Notes under the pieces: generated by a model
Databases searched by the model: none
What the model was told of the DNA's origin: nothing
What the model saw: the letters and a program-made list of their open reading frames with translations, nothing else
Shown: positions 1 through 7,375 of the stretch, one piece after another
Position numbering within the stretch: position 1 is the first letter of the stretch
How the letters are laid out: every line of letters starts with the position of its first letter
DNA from: Thiobacillus sp.
GTDB taxonomy: Bacteria; Pseudomonadota; Gammaproteobacteria; Burkholderiales; Thiobacillaceae
Direction of reading: 5' to 3'
NCBI GenBank assembly: GCA_020217265.1
Contig: JAIWOS010000115.1
Location: forward strand, 1-8,092
DNA length: 8,092 nt
Made by a program: the position numbers and the translations under genes

Positions 1-920
1 AGGTGGCCACCGCGCCCGAAGTCGATACCGTGATGGCGGCCATCGTCGGCGCGGCCGGGCTGCCCGCCACGCTCGCCGCCGCGCGCGCCGGCAAGCGCAT
101 CCTGCTCGCCAACAAGGAAACCCTGGTCGTCTCCGGACAGCTCTTCATGGATGCGGTCGCTACCAGCGGCGCCGAGCTGCTGCCGATCGATTCCGAGCAC
201 AACGCGATTTTCCAGGCGCTGCCGCGCGACTTCCGCGGCGACTTCCAGGCGGCCGGCGTGAAAGCGCTGTGGCTCACGGCATCGGGTGGCCCCTTCCGCA
301 CGCTGCCGGCCGAAGCCATTGCTGCCGCCACCCCGGCGCAGGCCATTGCGCACCCCAACTGGGTGATGGGCAGGAAGATCTCGGTCGATTCCGCGAGCCT
401 GATGAACAAGGGCCTCGAAGTCATCGAGGCGCGCTGGCTGTTCAACGCGCGGCCCGAACAGATCAAGGTCGTCGTGCACCCGCAAAGCATCGTGCACTCG
501 ATGGTCGAATACGCCGACGGCTCGGTGATCGCGCAGATGGGCACCCCCGACATGCGCACGCCGATCGCCTACGCGCTGGGGTTCCCCGAACGTATCGAGG
601 CCGGCGTATCCGCGCTCGATCTCATGGGCCGCCAGCTCACGTTCGAGGCGCCCGACACCAAGCGCTTTCCCTGCCTGCAGCTCGCCTTCGACGCGCTCGC
701 CGCCGGCGGCAACGCGGCGGCGGTGCTGAATGCCGCGAACGAAATCGCCGTCGCACGCTTCCTCGACGGTGCCGCCTCCTTCGGCGCCATCGCCGACAGC
801 ATCGCCCACACCCTCGACACGCTGGCAGGCGGCGACGCTACCACGCTCGACGAGCTGCTCGAATCCGACCGCCAGGCGAGGCGCGTCGCCGGCGACTATC
901 TGGAGCGCGTGCGCGCATGA
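1..920 (+). CDS. dxr: 1-deoxy-D-xylulose 5-phosphate reductoisomerase, 3' part (N-terminus outside window)
   Basis: Cytoplasmic NADPH-dependent enzyme that converts 1-deoxy-D-xylulose 5-phosphate to 2-C-methyl-D-erythritol 4-phosphate, the committed step of the MEP isoprenoid pathway. The first full codon is at base 3 and about 305 residues are visible. The E. coli protein has 398, so roughly 90 N-terminal residues, including the start of the NADPH-binding fold, lie upstream. Counting from the first full codon I see LLANKETLV (34-42, NADPH side), [11 protein letters not shown] (61-71) with metal ligands D63 and E65, the substrate-loop SGGPFR (94-99), [14 protein letters not shown] (117-130) and NKGLEVIEA (135-143) with the third metal ligand E139. 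HPQSIVHSM (159-167) carries the His matching E. coli H257, and NAANEIAV lies near the end. All catalytic positions in view are intact. The GTG at base 3 is an internal Val codon, not a start. The stop (918-920) overlaps the rseP start, so the two are probably coupled. Confidence 0.97.
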   Translation, partial: VATAPEVDTVMAAIVGAAGLPATLAAARAGKRILLANKETLVVSGQLFMDAVATSGAELLPIDSEHNAIFQALPRDFRGDFQAAGVKALWLTASGGPFRTLPAEAIAAATPAQAIAHPNWVMGRKISVDSASLMNKGLEVIEARWLFNARPEQIKVVVHPQSIVHSMVEYADGSVIAQMGTPDMRTPIAYALGFPERIEAGVSALDLMGRQLTFEAPDTKRFPCLQLAFDALAAGGNAAAVLNAANEIAVARFLDGAASFGAIADSIAHTLDTLAGGDATTLDELLESDRQARRVAGDYLERVRA

Positions 921-2269
921 GTGTTCTGCATACCGTCGTCTGGTTTCTTGTCGCCATCGGCATCCTCGTCGTGGTGCACGAGTTCGGGCACTACCTGGCT
1001 GCGCGGCTGGCCGGGGTGAAGGTGCTGCGCTTCTCGGTCGGTTTCGGCAAGCCCCTCGTGAGCCGCCGCTTCGGCCGCGACCAGACCGAATGGACGCTGT
1101 CGGCGCTGCCGTTCGGCGGCTACGTGAAGATGCTCGACGAACGCGAGGGGCCGGTGCCTGCCGCCGAGGCGTATCGCGCCTTCAACCGCGCGACGGTGTG
1201 GCGGCGCATCGGCATCGTCGCGGCCGGGCCGGCGGCGAATTTCCTCTTGGCCATCGTGTTCTACTGGGTCTTGCTGATGCACGGCCTGCCGGCGTTGAAG
1301 CCCATCGTCGGCGAGCCGCCCGCAGGCACGCCGGCGGCGCGTGCGGGCCTGGTCGCCGGTGACGAGATTGTGCGCGTCAACGGCGAGGAAACGCCCACGT
1401 TCCAGGATTTGCGTCTGGCGCTGCTGCGCGCCGGAGTGGCGGACGAGGCCATTTCCCTCGACCTCGCCGACGGCCGCACGGTGCGCATCGTGCCCCTCCC
1501 GCTGGCCGGCGAAAGCCTGGAACGCGACACCCTGCGCCCCCTCGGCATCGTGCGGTTCGACCCCGACATCGAACCGGTGATCGGCAGCCTGGTCGCCGAC
1601 GGCGTCGCCGCGCGGGCCGGCCTGCGCGAGGGCGACCGCCTGATCGCGGTCGACGGCGTATCCGTCGAAACCTGGCAGCACTGGGTGAAGATCGTTCGTA
1701 CGCATCCTGACAAGCCGCTGCGCGTCGACTATCTCCGCGCGGGCCAGCCGGGCGTGCTGAGCCTGACGCCCGCCGGCGTGGACGAGGCGGGCGAGCGCAT
1801 CGGCCGCATCGGCGCCGGGCCGAAGGTCGACGAAACCCTGCTCGCGGGGCTGACGACCGAGGTGCGCTACGGTCCGCTCGACGCGCTGTGGCGGGGTGTC
1901 GTCAAGACCTGGGACATGAGCGTGTTCACCCTGGAGATGATGGGCCGCATGGTGCTCGGGCAGGTGTCGTGGAAGAACCTGTCCGGCCCGCTCACCATCG
2001 CCGACTATGCCGGACAGAGCGCGACGCTCGGCTGGATCAGCTTCGTCGGCTTTCTCGCGCTCGTCAGCGTGAGCCTCGGCGTGCTCAACCTGTTGCCCGT
2101 GCCGTTACTCGATGGCGGACACCTCATGTATTATGTCGCCGAAGTTTTGACCGGGCGGCCGGTGTCCGAGCGCACCATGGAAATCGGCGCCCGGATCGGC
2201 ATGATGCTTCTGCTGCTGCTCATGTCGTTTGCCCTGTTCAACGATTTGCAACGCCTGTTAGGCGGATAA
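917..2269 (+). CDS. rseP: Site-2 zinc metalloprotease RseP (regulator of sigma-E protease)
   Basis: Inner-membrane intramembrane protease. In E. coli it cuts the anti-sigma factor RseA after DegS, releasing sigma-E, and also clears leftover signal peptides. The protein has 450 residues, as in E. coli. The zinc motif HEFGH (21-25) sits in the first membrane helix (about 3-25). GFGKPL (42-47) follows, then a second helix (about 97-121) with [11 protein letters not shown]. Two periplasmic PDZ domains cover about 125-195 ([12 protein letters not shown] at 140-151) and 217-285 ([12 protein letters not shown] at 231-242). The third zinc ligand is D399 in [12 protein letters not shown] (391-402), and a last hydrophobic helix covers about 427-445. 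All active-site residues are present. The start is ATG 917, overlapping the dxr stop as ATGA, with TGGAG at 901-905 as a plausible ribosome binding site. The partner anti-sigma factor is not in this window. Adjacency to bamA and skp fits a role in envelope stress control. Confidence 0.98.
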   Translation: MSVLHTVVWFLVAIGILVVVHEFGHYLAARLAGVKVLRFSVGFGKPLVSRRFGRDQTEWTLSALPFGGYVKMLDEREGPVPAAEAYRAFNRATVWRRIGIVAAGPAANFLLAIVFYWVLLMHGLPALKPIVGEPPAGTPAARAGLVAGDEIVRVNGEETPTFQDLRLALLRAGVADEAISLDLADGRTVRIVPLPLAGESLERDTLRPLGIVRFDPDIEPVIGSLVADGVAARAGLREGDRLIAVDGVSVETWQHWVKIVRTHPDKPLRVDYLRAGQPGVLSLTPAGVDEAGERIGRIGAGPKVDETLLAGLTTEVRYGPLDALWRGVVKTWDMSVFTLEMMGRMVLGQVSWKNLSGPLTIADYAGQSATLGWISFVGFLALVSVSLGVLNLLPVPLLDGGHLMYYVAEVLTGRPVSERTMEIGARIGMMLLLLLMSFALFNDLQRLLGG

Positions 2270-2278
2270 GACCCCGAT

Positions 2279-4579
2279 ATGACGTTAAATCGCCTGCCGC
2301 TCGCCCTTGCCGCCGCATTTGCCGCGCAGTACGCGTTCGCCGCCGAACCCTTCGTCGTCAAGGACATTCGGGTCGAAGGCATCCAGCGTACCGAAGCCGG
2401 CACGGTCTTCAGCTATCTGCCCGTGAAAGTGGGCGAAACGATGACCGACGAGAAAACCGCCGCCGCGATCAAGGCGCTCTACGCTACCGGATTTTTCAAG
2501 GATGTGCGGCTCGAAGCGCGCGATGGCGTCGTCATCGTCACTGTCGAGGAACGCCCCTCGATCGCCAAGATCACGCTCAACGGCATCAAGGAATTTTCCG
2601 AGGACGACCTGAAGAAGGGCCTGCAGCAGACCGGTCTGGCCGAAGGTCGCGTGCTCGACCGCGCGCTGCTCGACAAGGCCGAGCAGGAACTGCAGCGCCA
2701 GTACTTCAACCGTGGCAAGTACGCGGTGCAGATCAAGTCGACGCTGACGCCGCTGGAGCGCAACCGCGTTGCCGTGCAGTTCGACGTCGTCGAAGGCGAC
2801 AGCGCCAAGATCCAGCAGATCAACATCGTCGGCAACCGCGCGTTCAAGGAAAAGGAACTCTTGAAGCAGTTCACCTCGACCACGCCCGGCTGGCTGACCT
2901 GGTACACCAAGAACGACCAGTATTCCAAGTCGCGCCTGGCGGGCGACATCGAGGTCCTGCGTTCGTTCTACCTCAACCGCGGCTATCTCGAGTTCAATGT
3001 CGACTCCACCCAGGTGTCGATCTCACCCGACAAGCAGGGCATCTACATCACGGTGAACGTCACCGAAGGCCCTCAGTACAAAGTGTCCGACGTCAAGCTG
3101 GCGGGCCAGATGCTGGTGCCCGAGGCCGAACTCGCCAAGCTCGTGACGGTGAAGCCCGGCGAAGTCTTCCAGCGCGACAAGCTGACCGAGACCACCAAGA
3201 AAATCGGCGAGCGCCTCGGCAACGACGGCTATGCCTTCGCCAACGTGAACGCCGTGCCCGATCTCGACAAGGACAAGCACACCGTCGCCTTCACCCTGTT
3301 CGTCGACCCGGGACGCCGGGTCTACGTCAACCGCGTCAACGTCGCCGGCAACACCAAAACCCGCGACGAAGTGGTACGGCGCGAAATCCGCCAGATGGAA
3401 GGCGCGTATTACGACGCCGCGCAGATCAACCGCTCGCGCGAACGCCTCAACCGGCTCGGCTTCTTCAACGAAGTGAACGTCGAAACGCCTGCGGTGACGG
3501 GCACGACCGACCAGGTCGACGTGAACGTGAGCGTCGCCGAAAAATCCACCGGCAATGTCATGCTGGGGGCGGGCTTTTCCTCGTCCGAAGGCGTGGTGGT
3601 GTCGGGATCGATCTCGCAGAGCAACGTGTTCGGCACCGGCAACCGGCTGTCGGCTCAGGTCAATACCGGCAAGGTCAACACCGTCTACGCGCTGTCGTTC
3701 ACCAATCCCTACTACACCATAGACGGTATCAGCCTCGGCTACGACCTCTACCGGCGCGACGTCAACGCCACCTCGCTCAGCAATGTCGGTGACTACAAGA
3801 CCTCCACCTACGGCGCGGGCGTGCGCTTCGGCCTGCCGGTGAACGAGCGCGACTTCATTTCGTTCGGCCTCACCTACGAGCAGATCGGCGTCACGACCTC
3901 CGCCTCCAGCCCGGTGCAGTACATCAACTTCGTCAACACCTTCGGCAAGGACAACGACACGCTGCGATTCGACACCTCGTGGGCGCGCGATACCCGCAAC
4001 AGCTACCTGTTCCCCACCAAGGGCCTGATGCAGCGGGTGGCCGGCGAAGTCGGCACGCCGGTCGGCAGCCTGCAGTACTACAAACTGTCGCTGCAGCACC
4101 AGCAGTATTTCCCGCTCTCCAAGGATTTCACCCTCATGTTGAATGGTGAAGTCGGCATCGGCGGTGGTCTCTCCGGCAAGCCATTGCCGTTCTTCAAGAA
4201 CTTCTACGCCGGCGGCAACAGCTCGGTGCGCGGTTTCCAGAACGGCACCCTCGGCCCCAAGGATTCGGCGGGCGACGCCCTCGGCGGCGACAAGCGCGTC
4301 GTCGGCAACGCGGAACTCTTCTTCCCCTTGCCGGGACTGAAAGACGACCAGTCCTTGCGCATGTCTGCGTTCGTCGATGCAGGTGCTGCCTTCGGCCCGT
4401 ACGACAACCTGGGTCGTTACGAGAAATTTGCCTTCGGCGACCTGCGCTACTCGGCCGGGCTCGCCGTGCTGTGGGTGTCGCCGCTCGGCCCCCTCAAGTT
4501 CAGCCTGGCGCAGCCTTTGGTCAGCAAGGACGGTGACAAGACCGAAGTGTTCCAATTCACCCTCGGCAACGTGTTCTGA
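2279..4579 (+). CDS. bamA: Outer membrane protein assembly factor BamA (Omp85 family)
   Basis: Core of the BAM complex, which folds and inserts beta-barrel proteins, including the LPS exporter LptD, into the outer membrane. The precursor has 766 residues (E. coli about 810). It starts with a Sec signal peptide, probably cut after A21 (AFA before AEPF). Five POTRA domains follow at about 24-91, 92-172, 175-263, 266-344 and 347-421. The C-terminal 16-strand barrel runs from about 425. The loop-6 signature VRGF is at 650-653, and the protein ends in the barrel signal FQFTLGNVF with the expected terminal Phe. Nothing is missing or frameshifted. The start at 2279 lies 9 bases after the rseP stop and in the same reading frame. 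The only Shine-Dalgarno-like bases (AGGCGGA, 2260-2266) overlap the rseP stop region and sit rather far away, so coupling to rseP translation is likely. The mature N-terminus and signal peptide both support this start. Confidence 0.98.
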   Translation: MTLNRLPLALAAAFAAQYAFAAEPFVVKDIRVEGIQRTEAGTVFSYLPVKVGETMTDEKTAAAIKALYATGFFKDVRLEARDGVVIVTVEERPSIAKITLNGIKEFSEDDLKKGLQQTGLAEGRVLDRALLDKAEQELQRQYFNRGKYAVQIKSTLTPLERNRVAVQFDVVEGDSAKIQQINIVGNRAFKEKELLKQFTSTTPGWLTWYTKNDQYSKSRLAGDIEVLRSFYLNRGYLEFNVDSTQVSISPDKQGIYITVNVTEGPQYKVSDVKLAGQMLVPEAELAKLVTVKPGEVFQRDKLTETTKKIGERLGNDGYAFANVNAVPDLDKDKHTVAFTLFVDPGRRVYVNRVNVAGNTKTRDEVVRREIRQMEGAYYDAAQINRSRERLNRLGFFNEVNVETPAVTGTTDQVDVNVSVAEKSTGNVMLGAGFSSSEGVVVSGSISQSNVFGTGNRLSAQVNTGKVNTVYALSFTNPYYTIDGISLGYDLYRRDVNATSLSNVGDYKTSTYGAGVRFGLPVNERDFISFGLTYEQIGVTTSASSPVQYINFVNTFGKDNDTLRFDTSWARDTRNSYLFPTKGLMQRVAGEVGTPVGSLQYYKLSLQHQQYFPLSKDFTLMLNGEVGIGGGLSGKPLPFFKNFYAGGNSSVRGFQNGTLGPKDSAGDALGGDKRVVGNAELFFPLPGLKDDQSLRMSAFVDAGAAFGPYDNLGRYEKFAFGDLRYSAGLAVLWVSPLGPLKFSLAQPLVSKDGDKTEVFQFTLGNVF

Positions 4580-4590
4580 GGGCGATCCAA

Positions 4591-4595
4591 CGGAG
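4591..4595 (+). promoter_or_regulatory. Ribosome binding site of skp
   Basis: CGGAG lies 7 bases before the ATG at 4603. Two other in-frame ATGs compete: 4597, only 1 base from this motif and so too close, and 4606, 10 bases away. Spacing favours 4603, with 4606 as second choice. The choice changes only the first residues of the signal peptide. Confidence 0.6.
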
Positions 4596-4602
4596 TATGA
4601 CC

Positions 4603-5097
4603 ATGATGTTCAAGCAATTTGCCGTAACTCTCGCCCTGGCTTGCGCGTTCAGCGCGGCCGCCGCCGATACCAAGATCGGCTTCGTCAATACCGAACGCCT
4701 GCTGCGCGAAGCGCCCTTGTCGGTGGCGGCTCAGAAAAAGCTCGAAAAGGAATTCGCCGCGCGCGACCAGGAACTGCAGAAGCTCGCCAAGCAGGCGCGC
4801 GACCTGCAGGCCCAGTTGGACAAGGACGGCGTGACCATGTCCGACAGCGAGCGACGTGCCAAGGAGCGCGACCTCGGCAACCTCAACCGCGACCTGCAGC
4901 GCCAGGGGCGTGAATTCCGCGAAGACCTCAACCTCCGCCGCAACGAGGAACTCGGCCAGATCCAGGACCGTGCGCGCAAGGCCATCCAGGACATCGCCCG
5001 CGCCGAGAAATTCGATCTCATCGTCGAGCAGGCCGTCTACGTCGACCCCAAGAGCGACATCACCGACCGGGTGATGAAGGCGCTGGGCGGCAAGTAA
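4603..5097 (+). CDS. skp: Periplasmic chaperone Skp/OmpH
   Basis: Trimeric periplasmic holdase that picks up unfolded outer-membrane proteins as they leave the Sec channel and passes them towards BAM. From ATG 4603 the product is 164 residues (E. coli Skp 161). A signal peptide with Lys at position 4 and a hydrophobic core to about residue 17 ends in AAAA, with cleavage probably before D22. The family's first strand [11 protein letters not shown] is at 24-34. A long, charged, heptad-like helical stretch covers about 42-132, rich in Lys, Arg, Glu and Gln, and would form the tentacle-like arms. The chain then returns to the closing strands [13 protein letters not shown] (137-149) and a short C-terminal helix. 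The only Cys is in the signal peptide. The gene lies 23 bases after bamA, its functional partner. Annotators may start it at 4597, two residues longer, but the ribosome binding site favours 4603. Confidence 0.95.
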   Translation: MMFKQFAVTLALACAFSAAAADTKIGFVNTERLLREAPLSVAAQKKLEKEFAARDQELQKLAKQARDLQAQLDKDGVTMSDSERRAKERDLGNLNRDLQRQGREFREDLNLRRNEELGQIQDRARKAIQDIARAEKFDLIVEQAVYVDPKSDITDRVMKALGGK

Positions 5098-5099
5098 GC

Positions 5100-5119
5100 G
5101 CCGGGTGGGCCATCCCGGC
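5100..5119 (+). promoter_or_regulatory. Perfect GC hairpin over the lpxD ribosome binding site
   Basis: In the 22-base skp-lpxD gap, GCCGGG (5100-5105) pairs perfectly with CCCGGC (5114-5119) around an 8-base loop. The best Shine-Dalgarno candidate, GGGTGGG (5103-5109), lies partly in the 5' arm and partly in the loop. The 3' arm ends directly before the lpxD ATG at 5120. No T-run follows, so it is not an intrinsic terminator. A role in limiting lpxD translation is inference. Confidence 0.4.
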
Positions 5120-6151
5120 ATGTCCGCGACACTGGCAGAACTGGTGGCCCGCTTCGGCGGGGAGTTGGTGGGCGATGGGTCTCGACGCGTGAGCCAGGTT
5201 GCCCCGCTCGACCGCGCAAGCGCCGACGACATCGGCTTCGTCGCGCAGAGCAAATATCTCGCGCAGCTTGCCGGTACCCGCGCGGGGGCGGTGATCCTGC
5301 CGCCGGACGCGCGCGACGCCAGCGACCTGCCCCGCATCCTCACGCCCAACCCCTACCTCTACTTCGCGCGCGTTTCCGCGTACTTCAACCCGGTGCCGCG
5401 CCCGCCGGTCGGCGTGCATCCGTCGGCGACGGTTGCCGCCGATGCCCGCGTGGCGGAGGATGCCAGCATCGGCCCCGGCGCGGTGATCGGCGCGGGGGCG
5501 GTGATCGGCGCGCGCACCGCGATCGGTGCCAACTGCGTGGTGGGCGAGGGCGCGACCATCGGCACGGATTGCCTGCTGCACGCCAATGTCACCGTCTACC
5601 ATCGCTGCGTGATCGGCGACCGCGCGATCCTGCACTCGGGCTGCGTGATCGGTTCGGACGGTTTCGGTTTCGCGCCCAACGAAGGCGCCTGGGAAAAGAT
5701 TCCGCAGATCGGCCGCGTGCGTATCGGCAACGACGTCGAGATCGGCGCCTGTACCACCATCGACCGCGGCGCGCTGGAAGACACCGTGATCGAGGACGGG
5801 GTCAAGCTCGACAACCTGATCCAGGTCGCGCACAACGTCGTCATCGGCGCGCACACGGCAATTGCTGCCTGCACCGGCATCGCCGGCAGCGCGAAGATCG
5901 GCCGCCATTGCACCATCGGCGGCGCGGCGATGATTTTCGGCCACATCGAGATCGCCGACGGCACCCGCATTTCGACCAACACCCTCATCACCAAATCGCT
6001 GCCCAGGGCCGGCACCTATACGTCGGCGCTGCCGTTCTCGGAACACGAGGTCTGGCAGAAGAACGCGGTCCACATGCGCAACCTGGACAAGTTGGTCAGG
6101 CGCGTGAAGGAACTCGAAAAGAAAATCGGAGAACTGGAAAACAAGTCATGA
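5120..6151 (+). CDS. lpxD: UDP-3-O-(3-hydroxyacyl)glucosamine N-acyltransferase LpxD
   Basis: Third acyl-related step of lipid A synthesis: transfers a 3-hydroxyacyl chain from ACP to the 2-amino group of UDP-3-O-acylglucosamine in the cytoplasm. The product has 343 residues (E. coli 341). The N-terminal uridine-binding domain (about 1-98) carries NPYLYFAR (77-84). A left-handed beta-helix of hexapeptide repeats follows (about 99-290; for example [11 protein letters not shown] at 121-131). The catalytic His is H238 in [14 protein letters not shown] (230-243), matching E. coli H239, and H275 in FGHIEI matches H276. The C-terminal helix (about 318-341) is charged and coiled-coil-like. L289 aligns with E. 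coli M290, which limits acyl length there. ATG 5120 is preferred because [16 protein letters not shown] aligns with the family N-terminus. An in-frame GTG at 5105 would add five unsupported residues. The end overlaps fabZ by ATGA. Confidence 0.97.
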   Translation: MSATLAELVARFGGELVGDGSRRVSQVAPLDRASADDIGFVAQSKYLAQLAGTRAGAVILPPDARDASDLPRILTPNPYLYFARVSAYFNPVPRPPVGVHPSATVAADARVAEDASIGPGAVIGAGAVIGARTAIGANCVVGEGATIGTDCLLHANVTVYHRCVIGDRAILHSGCVIGSDGFGFAPNEGAWEKIPQIGRVRIGNDVEIGACTTIDRGALEDTVIEDGVKLDNLIQVAHNVVIGAHTAIAACTGIAGSAKIGRHCTIGGAAMIFGHIEIADGTRISTNTLITKSLPRAGTYTSALPFSEHEVWQKNAVHMRNLDKLVRRVKELEKKIGELENKS

Positions 6152-6597
6152 GCCTGTCCATGGAAATCGAAGAGGTGATGCAATACCTGCCGCACCGGTA
6201 TCCCTTCCTGCTGATCGACCGCGTGATCGAAATGGAATTGGGCAAAAGCATCACGGCGATCAAGAACGTCACCATCAACGAACCTTTTTTCCCGGGGCAT
6301 TTCCCCGGCGCGCCGGTGATGCCGGGCGTATTGATCCTCGAAGCGCTGGCGCAGGCGGCGGGATTGCTGTCGTTCAAGACCAAGAACTACGCGCCCGAGG
6401 AAATCGGCATCATCTACTTTGCAGGCATCGACAACGCGCGCTTCAAGAAACCGGTGAAACCCGGCGACCAGCTCGTGCTCAAGGCTGAAATCGTGCGCGA
6501 GATGCGCGGCATCTGGAAATACACCGGCCGTGCCGAGGTGGGGGGCGCAATGGTCGCCGAAGCCGAACTCATGGCCACGCTGCGCGACAAGCCCTGA
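6148..6597 (+). CDS. fabZ: 3-hydroxyacyl-ACP dehydratase FabZ
   Basis: Cytoplasmic hot-dog-fold enzyme that dehydrates 3-hydroxyacyl-ACP to trans-2-enoyl-ACP in fatty acid elongation. It competes with LpxA and LpxD for the same substrate, so its place among the lpx genes makes metabolic sense. It has 149 residues (E. coli 151). The signature [13 protein letters not shown] is at 14-26. The active-site His is H51 in FFPGHFPG (47-54) and the catalytic Glu is E65 in [11 protein letters not shown] (59-69). [19 protein letters not shown] follows in the second half. The start at ATG 6148 overlaps the lpxD stop by four bases and has no well-placed Shine-Dalgarno of its own (GGAG at 6128-6131 is too far), which suggests translational coupling. 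A second ATG at 6160 would give a protein four residues shorter and also lacks a ribosome binding site. Confidence 0.98.
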   Translation: MSLSMEIEEVMQYLPHRYPFLLIDRVIEMELGKSITAIKNVTINEPFFPGHFPGAPVMPGVLILEALAQAAGLLSFKTKNYAPEEIGIIYFAGIDNARFKKPVKPGDQLVLKAEIVREMRGIWKYTGRAEVGGAMVAEAELMATLRDKP

Positions 6598-6598
6598 C

Positions 6599-7375
6599 AT
6601 GGCGAGGATCCACCCCACCGCGATCGTCGCTGCCGGCGCGCGGCTCGCCGACGACGTCGAGATCGGCCCCTACACGATCATCGGCGAACACGTCGAAATC
6701 GGCGCAGGCACCACCGTGGGCGCGCACGCCGTGATCACCGGCCATACCCGCATCGGCGCGCGCAACAAAATCTTCCACTTCGTCTCGCTGGGTGAAGCGC
6801 CGCAGGACAAGAAATACGCCGGCGAGCCGACGCGCCTGGAGATCGGCGACGACAACGTCATCCGCGAGTTCTGCACCTTCAACCTCGGCACCGTGCAGGA
6901 TCGCGGCGTCACCACCATCGGCCACCACAACTGGATTATGGCCTACGTCCACATCGCGCACGACTGCGTGGTAGGCGACCGCACCATCTTCGCCAATAAC
7001 GCCTCGCTCGCCGGCCACGTCGAGGTCGGCGACTGGGCCATCCTGGGGGGCTTCACCGGCGTGCACCAGTTCTGCAAGATCGGCGCGCACGTGATGACCG
7101 GCGTGTCGACGGTCATCTTCAAGGACATTCCGCCCTTCGTCATGGCCTCGGGCCACCCGGCGGCGCCGCACGGCCTCAACAACGAGGGCCTGAAGCGACG
7201 CGGCTTCTCGGCCGAAGCGCTGTCTGCGTTGAAGCGCGCGTACAAGGTTCTCTACCGCGAAGGCAACACCGTCGCCGAGGCGCAGGCCAAGCTTGAACCC
7301 GAGGCCACCGTGTACCCCGAGGTGAAGCTGTTGCTCGAATTTCTTGCGCGCGCCGAGCGCGGCATCATCCGCTGA
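6599..7375 (+). CDS. lpxA: UDP-N-acetylglucosamine 3-O-acyltransferase LpxA
   Basis: First step of lipid A synthesis: moves a 3-hydroxyacyl chain from ACP to the 3-OH of UDP-GlcNAc in the cytoplasm; works as a homotrimer. The product has 258 residues (E. coli 262, P. aeruginosa 258). It begins MARIHPTAIV and builds a left-handed beta-helix of hexapeptide repeats to about 185, followed by a C-terminal helical domain (GLKRRGF at 197-203 to GIIR at the end). KYAGEPTRLEIG is at 72-83. The catalytic base is H121 in HIAHDC, matching E. coli H125; H118, H140 and H156 match E. coli H122, H144 and H160. V169 occupies the position of the acyl-length ruler (Gly in E. coli, Met in P. aeruginosa). REFCTFNLGT (89-98) replaces the E. 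coli RESVTIHRGT. The start lies one base after the fabZ stop with no clear Shine-Dalgarno, so it probably depends on fabZ translation. Confidence 0.98.
   Translation: MARIHPTAIVAAGARLADDVEIGPYTIIGEHVEIGAGTTVGAHAVITGHTRIGARNKIFHFVSLGEAPQDKKYAGEPTRLEIGDDNVIREFCTFNLGTVQDRGVTTIGHHNWIMAYVHIAHDCVVGDRTIFANNASLAGHVEVGDWAILGGFTGVHQFCKIGAHVMTGVSTVIFKDIPPFVMASGHPAAPHGLNNEGLKRRGFSAEALSALKRAYKVLYREGNTVAEAQAKLEPEATVYPEVKLLLEFLARAERGIIR

Noticed and set aside
269..916. In-frame upstream extension of the rseP reading frame to ATG 269
   Set aside because: The extension lies wholly inside dxr, is Arg-rich shadow sequence, and would bury the membrane helix carrying HEFGH behind about 216 residues. ATG 917 matches the family N-terminus.
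1888..3792. Open frame of about 634 codons on the + strand spanning the end of rseP and most of bamA in another frame
   Set aside because: The translation is Arg/Ala/Pro-rich low-complexity sequence typical of an out-of-frame shadow. It overlaps two clear genes.
3023..4555. Long open frame of about 510 codons on the minus strand, antisense to bamA
   Set aside because: GC-rich codon bias keeps the antisense frame open. The translation has no recognisable motif, and the + strand bamA is complete and fully conserved in features.
4630..4644. Possible lipobox Cys in the Skp signal peptide (LALAC)
   Set aside because: The -3 position before the Cys is Ala rather than Leu, and a normal signal peptidase I site (AAAA before D22) follows. 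Skp is a soluble periplasmic protein.
5105..5119. GTG at 5105 as the lpxD start
   Set aside because: It would add five residues (MGHPG) not expected at the LpxD N-terminus and has no ribosome binding site at suitable distance. ATG 5120 fits the family.
6292..6308. GC hairpin next to a run of six T as a possible terminator
   Set aside because: The T-run precedes the stem on the + strand and would read as an A-run on the minus strand, so it does not fit an intrinsic terminator. It is also inside the FabZ active-site codons.
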